Assembly: GCA_037127255.1 (NCBI GenBank)
Contig: JBANSL010000009.1
Span: 40,834,475 to 40,898,474, forward strand
Direction: 5' to 3'
Source: Persicaria tinctoria
Lineage: Eukaryota; Streptophyta; Magnoliopsida; Caryophyllales; Polygonaceae
Length of the DNA stretch: 64,000 nt
Shown here: positions 1-9,966 of the stretch, piece by piece
Layout of the letters: the number at the start of each line of letters is the position of its first letter
How positions within the stretch are numbered: position 1 is the first letter of the stretch
The notes under the pieces: generated by a model
What the model saw: only the letters and a program-made list of their open reading frames with translations
What the model was told of the DNA's origin: nothing
Databases searched by the model: none
Position numbers and translations under genes: made by a program

Positions 1-109
1 TCCTAATTTTTCTACTTCTAATGTTACAAGAGGAAATTAAAACCCGGCTTCCTATGCCATCAGGTTTTTACTTGCACTATACTTATCCAGTCTGTACTTT
101 GAAATGCAG

Positions 110-198
110 GAAGGCTTCTAACTGCCCTACTATGTGAATATTTAGACTGGGCTCAGCTAAATCACACACTTAAAGTTTATCTTCCCGAGTGTAATACG
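110..198 (+). pseudogene. TON1: TONNEAU1 (TON1) exon fragment
   Basis: An 89-nt segment sits between a splice acceptor (TTGAAATGCAG) and a donor (ACG followed by GTACTAA). With one base from a preceding exon it translates to 30 uninterrupted codons, beginning GRLLTALLCEYLDWAQLNHT and ending in LPECNT. This matches the LisH region of plant TON1/FOP-like proteins, which act at the cell cortex to organise microtubules and the preprophase band. The upstream exons would lie outside the window. I could not find the following TON1 exon downstream, so this is either a gene with a long intron or a displaced fragment. Seen: exon and splice sites. Known: the TON1 family sequence. Inferred: fragment status. 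Confidence 0.65.
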
Positions 199-539
199 GT
201 ACTAAATTCCTTTACTATATCTAGAGTTTACATCTATTTCCTGCTGCCTGTAGCATTCAAGTCTTCTTGTAGATCTTAGATGAATTTCCAAGGGGTTTGC
301 TTTCGGTTAATTGGAATGAAAAGAGTTGAATGACACTAGAAAATCTTCTTGCACTCGATCTCTGTTCAACTGGTGAGTGAGCAACTCTTTCCATTCCTTA
401 TCATTAAATTTTTTTTCCGTTCAAAGCTTTAATAGTGTTAGCAGTGGCATCTGATTTTTCAAAATGGAGAAAACCAAAGCATTTTGATTGCTGTCAAGAT
501 ATCACTATATATTCTATATATAATGAAAATTTACATCAA

Positions 540-938
540 ACTGATAACGTACTTGCATGACAAATTACCCTTCTTGCTGAAGGATGTCAAGGATCATTGT
601 CTGAGGTTTGTCATGGGTCTTTATTGTTGCAACGATGCTGTCTACTGACACTATTTCTGAGCGAGGCTTTCTTTCCATCCGTGTTTGAACAGAAAATAAT
701 GAGAGAATACAATCTTCGAGATAAGGGACAATCACAATATCAGACTTATGCTTTGGGCATCAAAGAGGTGATACTATTTCTCAAGGTTCTTCTCTTCCTT
801 GTTCTAATATGAAATTTTATATCTGGATTGTACCTCTAACCTTGCAGATTACACCATTTTAGAAAACTTAGTGGAGCTCCCATTTTTGCAATCTATACAC
901 GCAGATTTCCATTTAGAAAGTGGCTTCGACTTTTGCAG
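540..938 (+). pseudogene. Exon-like segments of an unidentified host gene
   Basis: Three short open segments look like exons. One lies at about 540-645. One at about 690-768 contains YNLRDKGQSQYQTYALGIKE and ends at a GT donor. One starts after a TTGCAG acceptor near 846 and ends at AGAAG before GTATTA near 938; it reads best in the frame containing LVELPFLQSIHADF. I do not recognise the protein. They could be a decayed continuation of the gene that holds the TON1-like exon, or another gene fragment. Confidence 0.25.
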
Positions 939-1902
939 AAGGTATTAACAAAGATTAGGTGCAACATTAGATAGACAATGTGCATATCCAAGGTTTAATA
1001 GTGCATATTTAATATAAAGAACTGCATGGATAAAAAGAACAAAGTGATAATATGAGATTTGTGATAATTTTTTAAGTTTGTTCATTCTCTTAACACAAAA
1101 AAAGATTGCACTAGGATGATGTCTTGTTAATAGTCATTAACGAAAAGCTTTATATTGTTCCTCAACTCTGTACACATATCATTATTTTTATTTTTGAAAT
1201 TGCTATGATCTTGTTCTCGCATCCAACCATAAGATGTTCTAAAGATAGTTGATTAAGTTTCATTCATCAGTTTCTCTGTCATTCGAGAAACTACTGTCAT
1301 GGTCCTTGTGCCTCTCTATTTTAATATATGCAAGGAAAGACAACAACTAACGCAGGTGAAACAGATGTACAGTGTATGACAACATTGGGAACTTCTAAAA
1401 TGGATACATGTATGACTAAGGTACTGAAACCGTTATGACAACTTTGGTTGTTCTGTCTGAAACGTCACTAATGGCTGCTGAAGGAGGAACATTTGTGAGC
1501 GAAAAATGCAGAGGACAACAGGAAAATGAGATGAAAATGAAGTTTAATGTGTATGCGCAGCAGGAGGCTACAACGGATGAAGAGATTGAGCCCCTAAGTA
1601 GTCACAATCGCCATTGCTATAAATCCCAGGCAACAGGACAACATTCGAAGGGTGTTTATACGCCTAAAGTTGTACAACTGTTGGAGGGGTGTGGTATCGA
1701 GACTGATGTGCATCTGTCGAATGGTATGAATTCCAGCCTATTAGCTCAACTGCTACTGCCTTCATTACTTCATCTATAAAGTGGATTTGGTGATTGATTA
1801 ATTTGTTTGGATTTGTTATGAAATTTTAGTTCAATGGCTACTACTTAGCTCAATGGTAACATCAATTTAATATCTCTAATCTTGCACTTAATAAGCTTTA
1901 AA
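939..1902. other. Intergenic stretch, nothing recognised
   Basis: AT-rich sequence. A 114-codon open frame at 1435-1779 (plus) has no motif I recognise, no clear splice context and no TATA box, so I do not call it a gene. A box reading TTTAAAAG lies just before the tRNA-like sequence that follows. Confidence 0.4.
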
Positions 1903-1971
1903 AGCCTATTAGCTCAATGGTAGAGCAATGTGCTTATGCGCAGAGATGTGGGTTCGACTCCTGCATAGGCT
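1903..1971 (+). tRNA. tRNA-like sequence with abnormal anticodon arm
   Basis: The 69-nt segment can form a 7-bp acceptor stem (AGCCTAT with ATAGGCT), a D-arm GCTC-AATGGTA-GAGC, and a T-arm with loop TTCGACT. Box A (TTAGCTCAATGG) and box B (GGTTCGACTC) of an internal Pol III promoter are present. The anticodon arm is not normal: its best stem is TGTGC with GCGCA closing a 4-nt loop TTAT, so no anticodon can be assigned. A related truncated copy lies at 9422-9472. It is therefore probably a tRNA-derived repeat or pseudogene rather than a working tRNA gene. Confidence 0.4.
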
Positions 1972-2033
1972 AAATTGCTTAATTTTAATAGTGTGTATTA
2001 TTTTTTTGATAAAAGTGTAATTCCTAATCTTAA

Positions 2034-2570
2034 TTGTACTTTATAATCTTATTCATGCACTTCATCACTTTATTCTTGCACTTTGTAGTCTTAATTGTGC
2101 ACTTCAGAATCTTATTCATGCACTTGATCATTTTATTCTTGCACTTCATAATCTTATTCATGCACTTCATAATCTTATTCATGCACTTCATCATTTTATT
2201 CTTGCACTTCAGAATCTTATTCATGCACTTCATAATCTTATTCATACACTTCATCATATTATTCTTGCACTTTATCATTTTATTTATGCACTTTATAATC
2301 TTAATTGTGCACTTCATAATCTTATTCATGCACTTCATGATTTTATTCTTACACTTTATCATTTTATTTATGCACTTTATGATCTTAAATTGTGCACTTC
2401 AGAATCTTATTCATGCACTTCATAATCTTATTCATGCACTTCATCATTTTATTCTTGCACTTTATCATTTTATTTACGCAATTTATAATCTTAATTGTAT
2501 ACTTCATAATCTTATTCATGCACTTCATATTATTATTCATACACCATCATTTTATTCTCGCACTTTATAA
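2034..2570. repeat. 21-bp minisatellite, open in both strands
   Basis: About 25 imperfect copies of a 21-nt unit, typically CTTATTCATGCACTTCATAAT, with units drifting to CATTTTATTCTTGCACTTCAT. Because 21 is a multiple of three and the unit has no stop in several frames, long open frames run through it on both strands. They encode low-complexity repeats such as MHFIILF and MNKIMKC and are not genes. Related single units continue to about 2880. Confidence 0.9.
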
Positions 2571-2579
2571 TTTTATTTG

Positions 2580-2760
2580 CAGAACATAATATTATATTTG
2601 CACAACTTAAAGTTATATTCGCACAACATAATATTATATGTGCACATCGTAACATTATATTATTAGATATGCACAATATAATGTTACATTTGCAAAACAT
2701 AGTGTTATATTTGCACAACTTAATGGTATATTTGCTCACCATAATATTATATATGTACTT
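2580..2760. repeat. Dispersed TTTGCACAACATAATATTATA repeats
   Basis: Several copies of a unit of about 20 nt built on TTGCACAACATAATATTATA, with ATAATATTAT as a palindromic core. Similar units recur at 8825-8910 and 9537-9606, well away from this array. Confidence 0.7.
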
Positions 2761-2888
2761 TATCATTTTATTCTTACAGTTCATCATTTTATTCTTGCAC
2801 TTTATAATCTTAAGTATGCACTTCATAATCTTATTCATGCACTTCATCATTTTAATAATGCACTTTATAATCTTAAAAAAGGGGCTCA

Positions 2889-3115
2889 AAAGGCAAGCAA
2901 AATGGTTCAACATTTGCAAAGCGAGTTTGTATTCAAGCTCGAACAAAACGAGCACAAAAGAAAAATAAACGCTTATACTCGAGCTCGAGATCGGCTAGAA
3001 CACAAACAAGCTTTACGAGCTCGAGCTTGAGCAACATTATAGGCTCGATAAAAAAAATTAAATTCGAGCTTGATTACAAGATCGAGCTAAGCTTGAACAC
3101 CAGTGAACATGGTCT
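2889..3115. mobile_element. Remnant of a CGAGCTCGAG-rich hAT element
   Basis: Many GAGCTCGAG, TTCGAGCTT and AAGCTCGAAC motifs resemble the subterminal regions of the intact hAT elements at 43013-44795 and 45176-45564. I could not find the terminal TAGGGGTGTTAT repeats or an 8-bp duplication, so this is a decayed internal or terminal piece. Confidence 0.4.
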
Positions 3116-4649
3116 ATGGCAGTTATACTCTGGGTTTGAAAGGTTTATGAGAAACATTCTAGGCTGGATAAAAAATTCATTTGAGTTCTAAAATTGCACT
3201 TTTCATTTTTGTAATTGCATTTTTTAAAACTAAAATTGCACATTTAAGTTCTAAAATTGAACATTCAAACTAAATTCTGATTTGGTTCTCTCTAAACTGG
3301 AAATCTAATTTGTGCACTTTATAATATTAGTCATGCACTTTTTAATCTAATTTGTGCACTTTATAATACTAGTCTTGCTTTTTTTAATCTAAACAAGGTT
3401 GCCCATTTGGTGCTTTATGGAAGAAGTTATGAATTTTTAAATCAAAACTGGGCACTTTTTGCCCTCCTTCGATGACAGCAGCAGCAACCGCAAAATAAAA
3501 ACTCTCATTTTTAGTAGGAATTTTGTAATGCCCAGGTTCCAAGTATGTGATCATAAGGATACATTTTCCTTCCGATTATATCACTTGCAATGCAATAGGC
3601 TTACCTCCCAATCTCTCAAGCTCACTCAAATAAAAACTCTCTAAAGTCATTTGATGTCAACAATTACCTAATTAGCCCATCAATTTCAGCAAACATCTTG
3701 ATCATATTCAGGGCCTTGCCTAGCTACTATCAGACACAGCCATAGCATTAAAGAGAAGTAGACAACACCACAACTCTAGCAAAAACATAAGTTTTGTTGC
3801 TTATCAAACCTCCAAATGCAGAAAAGCCAAAGAATCAAAGTAAAATAAATCTAGTCCACACTTGCAGCTACAACAGCTCAGGTCTGAATAACCACTTCAA
3901 AAGTGTGCACAAATACTATTTTCTGGTAAAAAAGGACTGGCTTTATTTTTTTTTCAACTGAAAATTAGCATGTTCAAAACTCTTATTATTTTCAAATAAT
4001 AACAAACCATATTGTGCCTAAAGTAACCTATACCCTGAAGATAAGATCTAATTCGTTCCTATTCTGATGTACATATGCAATCTACCAATTTTGAGGGCTA
4101 CCTTTGTTGTGAACCACAAGTGTCAAAACTCCCACACCTACTGACTTACAACTTTGTGGGCATCTGTTTTTACATTACCCAAGTGGCATATTGCAATTGC
4201 CACACAAATTAATGCATTGCATACCGATCAAAGGCATTTGTTGCTGTGAATTTAACACAATAAGTTGATTTGCAGGTTTTGGATTCACATTACCCGACAT
4301 TTGCTAATGCAACAAGTCCTAATTCAAGCAATAGTCCGCCATCAAACACGGTAAATTTCACAAAGTCGTAGTTTGGATACTTTCAGTTGATCTATATACA
4401 CAAACAGAGAAGCACAACATACCGATTGAAGTCAATTGAATCTCACCATCAACAAATTGCTATTGAATTTCATTTTATGAATATACCTTCAAAACTCAGA
4501 GCCAGGGAGCCCCGGCTTGTTTCAGAGCAGGGGCTGATTCCCCAGTTATATGGGCAGCCATGATCCGATCCAATCCTCTGAACAACCGCCTCCTATAAAC
4601 ACCGCTGGGAACTGTAACTTGGCATCGCCTTTTTTCGAGAGAGATATAC
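3116..4649. other. Intergenic or intron-like stretch
   Basis: AT-rich sequence without a convincing coding segment on either strand. A few TTTGTGCACTTTATAAT units related to the upstream minisatellite lie at 3300-3390. If the small exon at 4650-4706 belongs to a minus-strand gene, this stretch would be its intron. I see no further exons of that gene here. Confidence 0.35.
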
Positions 4650-4706
4650 CAGATCAACGGTGTCAGTCTTGATGTCCTCTAAATTAAGGCCTTTTGCGGC
4701 GGCCAT
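4650..4706 (-). pseudogene. Possible isolated first exon of a plasma-membrane H+-ATPase
   Basis: On the minus strand an ATG at 4706 opens 19 codons, MAAAKGLNLEDIKTDTVDL, followed directly by a GTATAT donor. The peptide resembles the N-terminus of plant P-type H+-ATPases, where LEDIKNETVDL precedes EKIPIEEVF and a first intron is expected nearby. No second exon is visible to the left. A captured or orphan first exon with its 5' leader (to about 4900) is the best reading. The match is short, so chance cannot be excluded. Confidence 0.35.
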
Positions 4707-5050
4707 GGCTCAGAATCGAAGAGAGGGATAGGTGAACTTCACCAGAGAAGATTCAAGCGTTCAATCCCTAGCATCCCTCCCCAGCGCCACCGCCTTTCGG
4801 ACACCATTAAGTCGACATGCATCGCATATTCACCATCGTCATCAACCTTCGATGTTCTACTGATCCACCATCGTCTGTAATTTGAGTGAGAGGGATAACG
4901 GGAAAGAGAACTGAGAACGAACGTACGAGAGCGAGTAAGGGTTTCTTTTTTCCCTAATGGGCCAGTTCGACGTACCCTTTTTTTGGGTTATATCAACCCA
5001 TTTTCACTTTAAGAGTTTTTTTCACTTTAAGCCCCATTTTCATTTGAACC

Positions 5051-5171
<121 letters not shown>

Positions 5172-5399
5172 TGGTTCCGGTGTACTTTGCTCTTAACGTG
5201 TATCATGTGAACAAATCTGGGACGTTGATTGATTGGAATGGATGGTTGGGATTATTAGGCATTTTTGTCCTTTTTAAAAAAAATAACGATGGGGCCCACA
5301 AGGATTTTTTGGCTGACTTGCAAAAAGATGCGCGTGCAGTGTGTGTGTTTGAGAAGAAAGGGGTGGATTTTAGTCTTGTGGGTCCGGATTTTTTTTATT

Positions 5400-5810
5400 T
5401 AAATTATTCGATGGTATCACATGATTATTCGATCGTATCAATGGATTATTCAATCGTATCGATTAATTATTCGATGGTATCCGCTTTCCACATGATAGTC
5501 GGTTATATTTTCTTTGCATTATTCGATAGTATCACTGGATTATTCGATCGTATCGATCGATTATTCGATCATATCAATGGATTATTCTAATCGGCTGGCA
5601 CCCTGAAAACGCCCTAAACTTTTTGCTAAAAATTATTCGATGGTATCATTTGATTATTCAATGGTATCGCTTGATTATTCGATTGTATCGCTTGATTATT
5701 CGATGTTTCCGTTACCTATGTCCTTTTAAAAAATAACTAAAAATTATTCAATTATATCACTGAGTTATTCAATTATATCACATGATTATTCGATGGTATC
5801 GATACATTCG
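5400..5810. repeat. TTATTCGATNGTATC minisatellite (21-nt spacing)
   Basis: About 16 copies of TTATTCGATGGTATC or TTATTCGATCGTATC. Within runs they are spaced 21 nt apart (5404-5470, 5518-5590, 5634-5720, 5748-5800). As in the 2034-2570 array, the 21-nt period keeps a frame open. Flanking unique sequence contains GGGGCCCAC and no gene. Confidence 0.85.
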
Positions 5811-6500
5811 ATACGTCCTAAACAAACTGGAATGCAAAAACAAGATGTTAATAAAATTGATACAACCCTGATGCTAAAACAATCCAATTTAAGCACAAAA
5901 ACCCAGATCGAATTCCAAATGAGCAACATAATCAGAAGCAATAATGACCCTATACAAGTTTGTGCGATGCAAACAACGAACTTCAATAAATAAATGAAAT
6001 CAATCAAGAACAACAAAGCAAGCAGAACCCTGACCGAGGAATCACAACCAAAAACCCCAAATCCAACAAACTAAATCCGAAAAATCAAGAACAAACCCCA
6101 AATCCAACAAACTCAATCGCCGCGGGTTAATCGATTATCAGGATTCCTTGTGTCTTTTAGTAGGCGGTGCTGCTCTCGATTTCAGGTATGGTCTTGTTCT
6201 CTGCAGTTTTCAATCGATGAACAAGAATATGAGGTTTGGTTGAAAATTGATAATGCGTTATTAAGCACACCAAGTGTTCGAAGTAATGTTTGTATGAAAT
6301 TATCTACTAAATTCGAATGTGTAATTATATATGAACAAATTTCCCTAAAATCTGTGAACATGCAGCTGCTTACCTCAAACATGATATAATAATAATAATG
6401 ATCCAGTCTCGTGTTAGGACATTGACATTACAAGATATGCATAATCCATGAATTATAGTATAGCAATCATAAGAAATGCAGAATTGAACCATATGAAACT
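5811..6500. other. Intergenic stretch, nothing recognised
   Basis: Only short open frames with no recognisable motif. An A-rich, CAAATCCAACAAACT-repeated stretch lies at 6040-6115. Confidence 0.4.
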
Positions 6501-6504
6501 TTTT

Positions 6505-6512
6505 ATTATTAA

Positions 6513-6561
<49 letters not shown>

Positions 6562-6598
6562 TATTATTATTCTTATTCTTATTATTATTATTATTATA
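6505..6598. repeat. (TTA)n microsatellite
   Basis: An ATT/TTA trinucleotide run with a few interruptions (TATT, TCTTA). Confidence 0.97.
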
Positions 6599-6607
6599 AA
6601 TAATAAA

Positions 6608-7590
6608 GATCTTACATGAAGTAAGATCGAAGCCGGCTAACAAGCTGGGCTCCGCATCCCTTTTGAATACTAAACGCGACCCTAGTCAAAGTGTGACAAA
6701 ATCCCCTACTATATCCAGGTACCCCCTTAGCAACCCCACACAGCCGCTTAAGAAGCCCCATGGCATCATCCTCTAAGTCACCAATAGTAGAGAAGGAAAA
6801 TGGCACAAAGTGATAACCCTTGGCCTTGCATACATCTTCGTACTTCTTCCTCTTGTTATCAGCCGCGACTCTAGCCGCTTTACCTGGAATGAAACTTGAA
6901 AGACCAGCCGAACTGAAGATAGAAGTTCATGTAATGTCCACACAAGTGTCTTTGCCCTGGAACCAGTTGTAGAACAGGATATCAGCTGGACGAAGTTCCC
7001 CCCCCCCCCCCCTTGGCATCAACCATTCCAGTAGCCGCCTCTTTGCGAACAGAGATTCCGGCCTTCAAGCACTCATCGTATAAAGCATCACGCACCACAT
7101 TATGTCGATGCTTAACACCAATATCAGCAGCACAAGCAAGTGCGTGATCACCCCAAACATCCAAAATGCCTTTCTCACAAGCAGGGCACTTGGATCCCGC
7201 ACTAAACAATTCAATTCCCATACGGTATTTAATAACCGAGCGAAAGGTAATGGGATTCATAACCTGGCCAAGACCGGGAATAGGAGCAGCTTTCAGCCAC
7301 TGTTGAGCCATAGGGAGCTTCAGATTTGCAATAAGAGCTTCTTCCCTCCCTGTAAGAGCAAAGTCCACCTTGAGATGCTTGTCCACATTTCTGTAATAAC
7401 AGCTAGCCATTTTCTTCATTAGGTGGGGGGCTGGCTGTAATACACACATGTCCAAGTCATCCTTATCGATAGCACTAATCCAACTGGAGACCGCTAACTC
7501 ATAAGAGATCCCATCACCGGTCACTCCAGCACTTTTCAAAATACGGTCCTGCAAACCACGTGACTGGATCCTCGAATATAACCTTCAATC
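6608..7590 (-). pseudogene. Retroelement 3' end: zinc motif plus nuclease-like segment, broken
   Basis: Read right to left, the minus strand encodes a C-terminal polyprotein segment. It contains CPACEKGILDVWGDHALAC (a CxxC...H...C zinc-type motif), then RHNVVRDALYDECLKAGIS, then RPADILFYNW and CVDIT, and ends near GCGAQLVSRL. The order E...RPAD...CVDIT resembles the spacing of a PD-(D/E)XK-type restriction-like nuclease. I recall similar tails on plant proteins annotated as reverse-transcriptase-like; that link is from memory. The reading frame breaks at a run of 15-16 C at about 7000-7014 and at a stop just after CVDIT. No RT core is visible upstream (to the right), so this is a truncated copy. 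Confidence 0.5.
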
Positions 7591-7729
7591 TCCTTAGTCC
7601 TTATGAACCGTTTCTTTGACTTCAGTGATATTAGAATGGGAAAAATGATTTCCAAGGGCTTGAGTTCAGAATTGATCTCTTTGTTAGGTGAATGAAATGA
7701 GCCTCAAACTATATCTCTAGAATGGTGAA

Positions 7730-8450
7730 TGGATCTCTTCGATCATTTAGCATTGTTTAAATGTTGACATCTTCTGGAAACTTTAGAAATTCATTAAATG
7801 TTGACATTTAGCTTAAATGTTGACATTTAGCTTAAATGTTGACATTTAGCTTAAAGGTTAACATTTAACTTAAAGGTTGACATTTAGCCATTGATGGGCA
7901 AAATCTTTATCTTTTCCCATATCTTTTATTAGATGATTGTAGAAGTTTGAGATTCTCATCTCATGTAATATGATATCAATTTTGAGAACGATCTTATTTG
8001 TAAACTTTATCTTTTATTAAATGCTGACATCTTCTGGAAACTTTAGAAATTCGTTAAATGTTGACATTTAGCTTAAATGTTTACATTTAGTTTAAATGTC
8101 GACATTTAGCTTTAATGTTGACACTTAGCTGTTGATGGGCAAAATCTTTAAATGTCGACATTTAGCTTAAATGTTGACATTTAGTTGAAATGTAGAAGGT
8201 TGAGCTTCTCATCTCATGTAATATGATATCAATTTTGAGAATGATCTTATTTGTAAACTTTATCTTTTATTAAATGCTGTTATCTTCTGGAAACTTTAGA
8301 AATTCATTAAATGTTGACATCTAGTTGATGATGGGCAAAAGTTTTATCTTTTACAGTATCTTTTATTAGAGGATTGTAGAAGTTTGAGATTCTCATCTCA
8401 TGTAAATACGATATCAATTTTGAGAATGATCTTATTTGTAAATTTTATAT
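7730..8450. repeat. Three tandem units of about 260 bp with inner 19-nt repeats
   Basis: Three diverged copies start with CTTCTGGAAACTTTAGAAAT (near 7768, 8031 and 8285) and share the block TCTCATCTCATGTAATATGA. Inside each copy the element GTTGACATTTAGCTTAAAT is repeated a variable number of times, giving a higher-order repeat. No coding capacity. Confidence 0.85.
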
Positions 8451-9070
8451 TTTCCCTCTTAATTGTGAGTGTTGACATGTGAACAATATATGATTAGATG
8501 TACTTGAATGTGCTTGCGAAAATTCAGTAAGCTTAGATGCATGTGCTTGAATGTAATTGTTGGATGTGTGTGTGGTTAGATATGCTTGAATTTAATTGCT
8601 AGATGTGTGTGGTTACATTGAAATTGAATATTGAGGGACAAGTGAAATGTGTATAGTTATATGATTAGTTTATGCTTGCTCTTGTACACAAATTGATAGA
8701 TTTTTTTACTGTAGATTGTGCTTGCTTTTATATGATTAGTTCATTATTTTATATGATTTGTCACATTATTTGCTTCAAATTAAGAGGTACAAACAATGTT
8801 GCTGACATCTGGTGTCAACAGTAACAATTTGCACATCATATTGTTATTTGTGCATATCATAAAGTTATATTTGTATAACATTAACTTATATTTGCACAAC
8901 ATAAACTTCTCATTTTTCAACCTTTTTTTTTAAATTCAGACTGCTTGTTTTTTAATTGTATTTGCGACTCTAGGTTGATTTGTGACTCTCACCCATATTC
9001 TCATTCATTGTCTCTCCTTTGTTTATCTATTTATTTGGTCGAAGACACGAAAAAAAGCATCCTTAACGTC
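8451..9070. other. Intergenic, AT-rich
   Basis: Repeated TAGATGTGTGTGGTTA and CTTGAATGT words at 8500-8620, and three to four TTTGCACA...ATAATATTAT-type units at 8825-8910. No gene seen. Confidence 0.5.
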
Positions 9071-9400
9071 GGCGTTAGCCGACATCTCTGATGTCAGCGT
9101 CAGCAGCAGAGATGTTGACGTCAGCAATGTCAACGTCAGTGTCAGCATCTCCAATGTCGGTATTAGCAATCTCAACGTCAGTGCTGCTGACACAGAAAAA
9201 AAAAGCATATTCGACATCGATGTCAGCCGACATCAGCGTCAGTATCTCCGATGTCGGCGTCAGTTGACAATGACATCAGCATCAGCGTTGACACGAAAAA
9301 TGTTAGTGGTGTTCGCAATGTTAGTGATGACAGTATCAGCAGTGTCAACAATGTTTGTGTCAACGATATCAGGAATGTCGGTGTCTGCAACATCGAAATT
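9071..9400. repeat. GTCAGC/GACGTC short tandem repeat
   Basis: Dense imperfect repetition of GATGTCAGCGTCAGCAT-like words of 15-18 nt, many holding the palindrome TGACGTCA or GACGTC. An open frame crosses it on each strand (VSVSISNV type on plus). Both are low-complexity products of the repeat. Confidence 0.8.
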
Positions 9401-9401
9401 G

Positions 9402-9492
9402 ATATTAATGCAATTTTAAAAGCCTCTTAGGTCAATCAATGGTAGAGCGATGTGCTTATGTGCAAACCAGATATATTAATGCAATTTTAAAA
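9402..9492 (+). mobile_element. tRNA 5'-half insertion with 20-bp target duplication
   Basis: The 20-nt sequence ATATTAATGCAATTTTAAAA occurs at 9402-9421 and again at 9473-9492. The 51 nt between them begin GCCTCTTAGGTCAATCAATG and match the 5' half of the tRNA-like sequence at 1903-1971, including GGTAGAGC and ATGTGCTTATG. A tRNA-derived 5' end bounded by a long target-site duplication is what LINE-assisted retroposition produces. The T-arm half is absent. Confidence 0.6.
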
Positions 9493-9536
9493 TACAAATG
9501 TATGTGCATATTCTTTCCATAAGGTTGTTTAAGCTT

Positions 9537-9668
9537 GCATAACATAATATTATATTTGCATAACATAATATTATATCTGCAAAACATCAGGTTATATTTG
9601 CATAACAGAAAGTGATGACATGTAAAACAAAACAAAATGGACACGCGAAGGGGGGGGGGGGGGGGGGC
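9537..9668. repeat. TTGCATAACATAATATTAT units and an 18-G run
   Basis: Four units of TTGCATAACATAATATTATA lie at 9537-9606, the third place in the window where this motif occurs. They are followed by 18 consecutive G at 9650-9667. Confidence 0.8.
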
Positions 9669-9957
9669 AGTGAGGATGGGGGGCAGGGGGATGGACACTT
9701 CACCAATTTTCACAATTTTGGACACTCCTCTAATTAGAGTAACGTTTTTGGATATTTTACAAATTGCCCCTTTATTTTATTATTTCAATTTTTTGCTTCA
9801 TATATAAATATAAATATTATATTTTTAGGCATTGTTATCTTATTTTCTTGATTAAATTAAGTCAATTTAACTTTGCCCATTTGCTATGTAGCTATATAAC
9901 ATTTTTCTAATTATTTCAATTGATTGTTCTAATAAGTTTCTTAATTTTATTTAATAA
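9669..9957. other. Intergenic, nothing recognised
   Basis: AT-rich, with no open frame of note. It ends in the TTCTTTTAT duplication of the element that follows. Confidence 0.4.
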
Positions 9958-9966
9958 TTCTTTTAT

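Noticed and set aside
1435..1779. 114-codon ORF as a host gene
   Set aside because: No recognised motif, splice support or promoter; kept only as an intergenic note.
2034..2968. Long ORFs on both strands (178, 140, 110, 99 codons)
   Set aside because: They are translations of a 21-nt minisatellite without stops, not proteins.
4504..4620. TGES-containing minus-strand frame as a further H+-ATPase exon
   Set aside because: The residues around TGES do not fit the family, and the position relative to exon 1 is wrong.
8982..9419. 145-codon ORF rich in Val and Ser
   Set aside because: Product of the GTCAGC tandem repeat, with no coding features.
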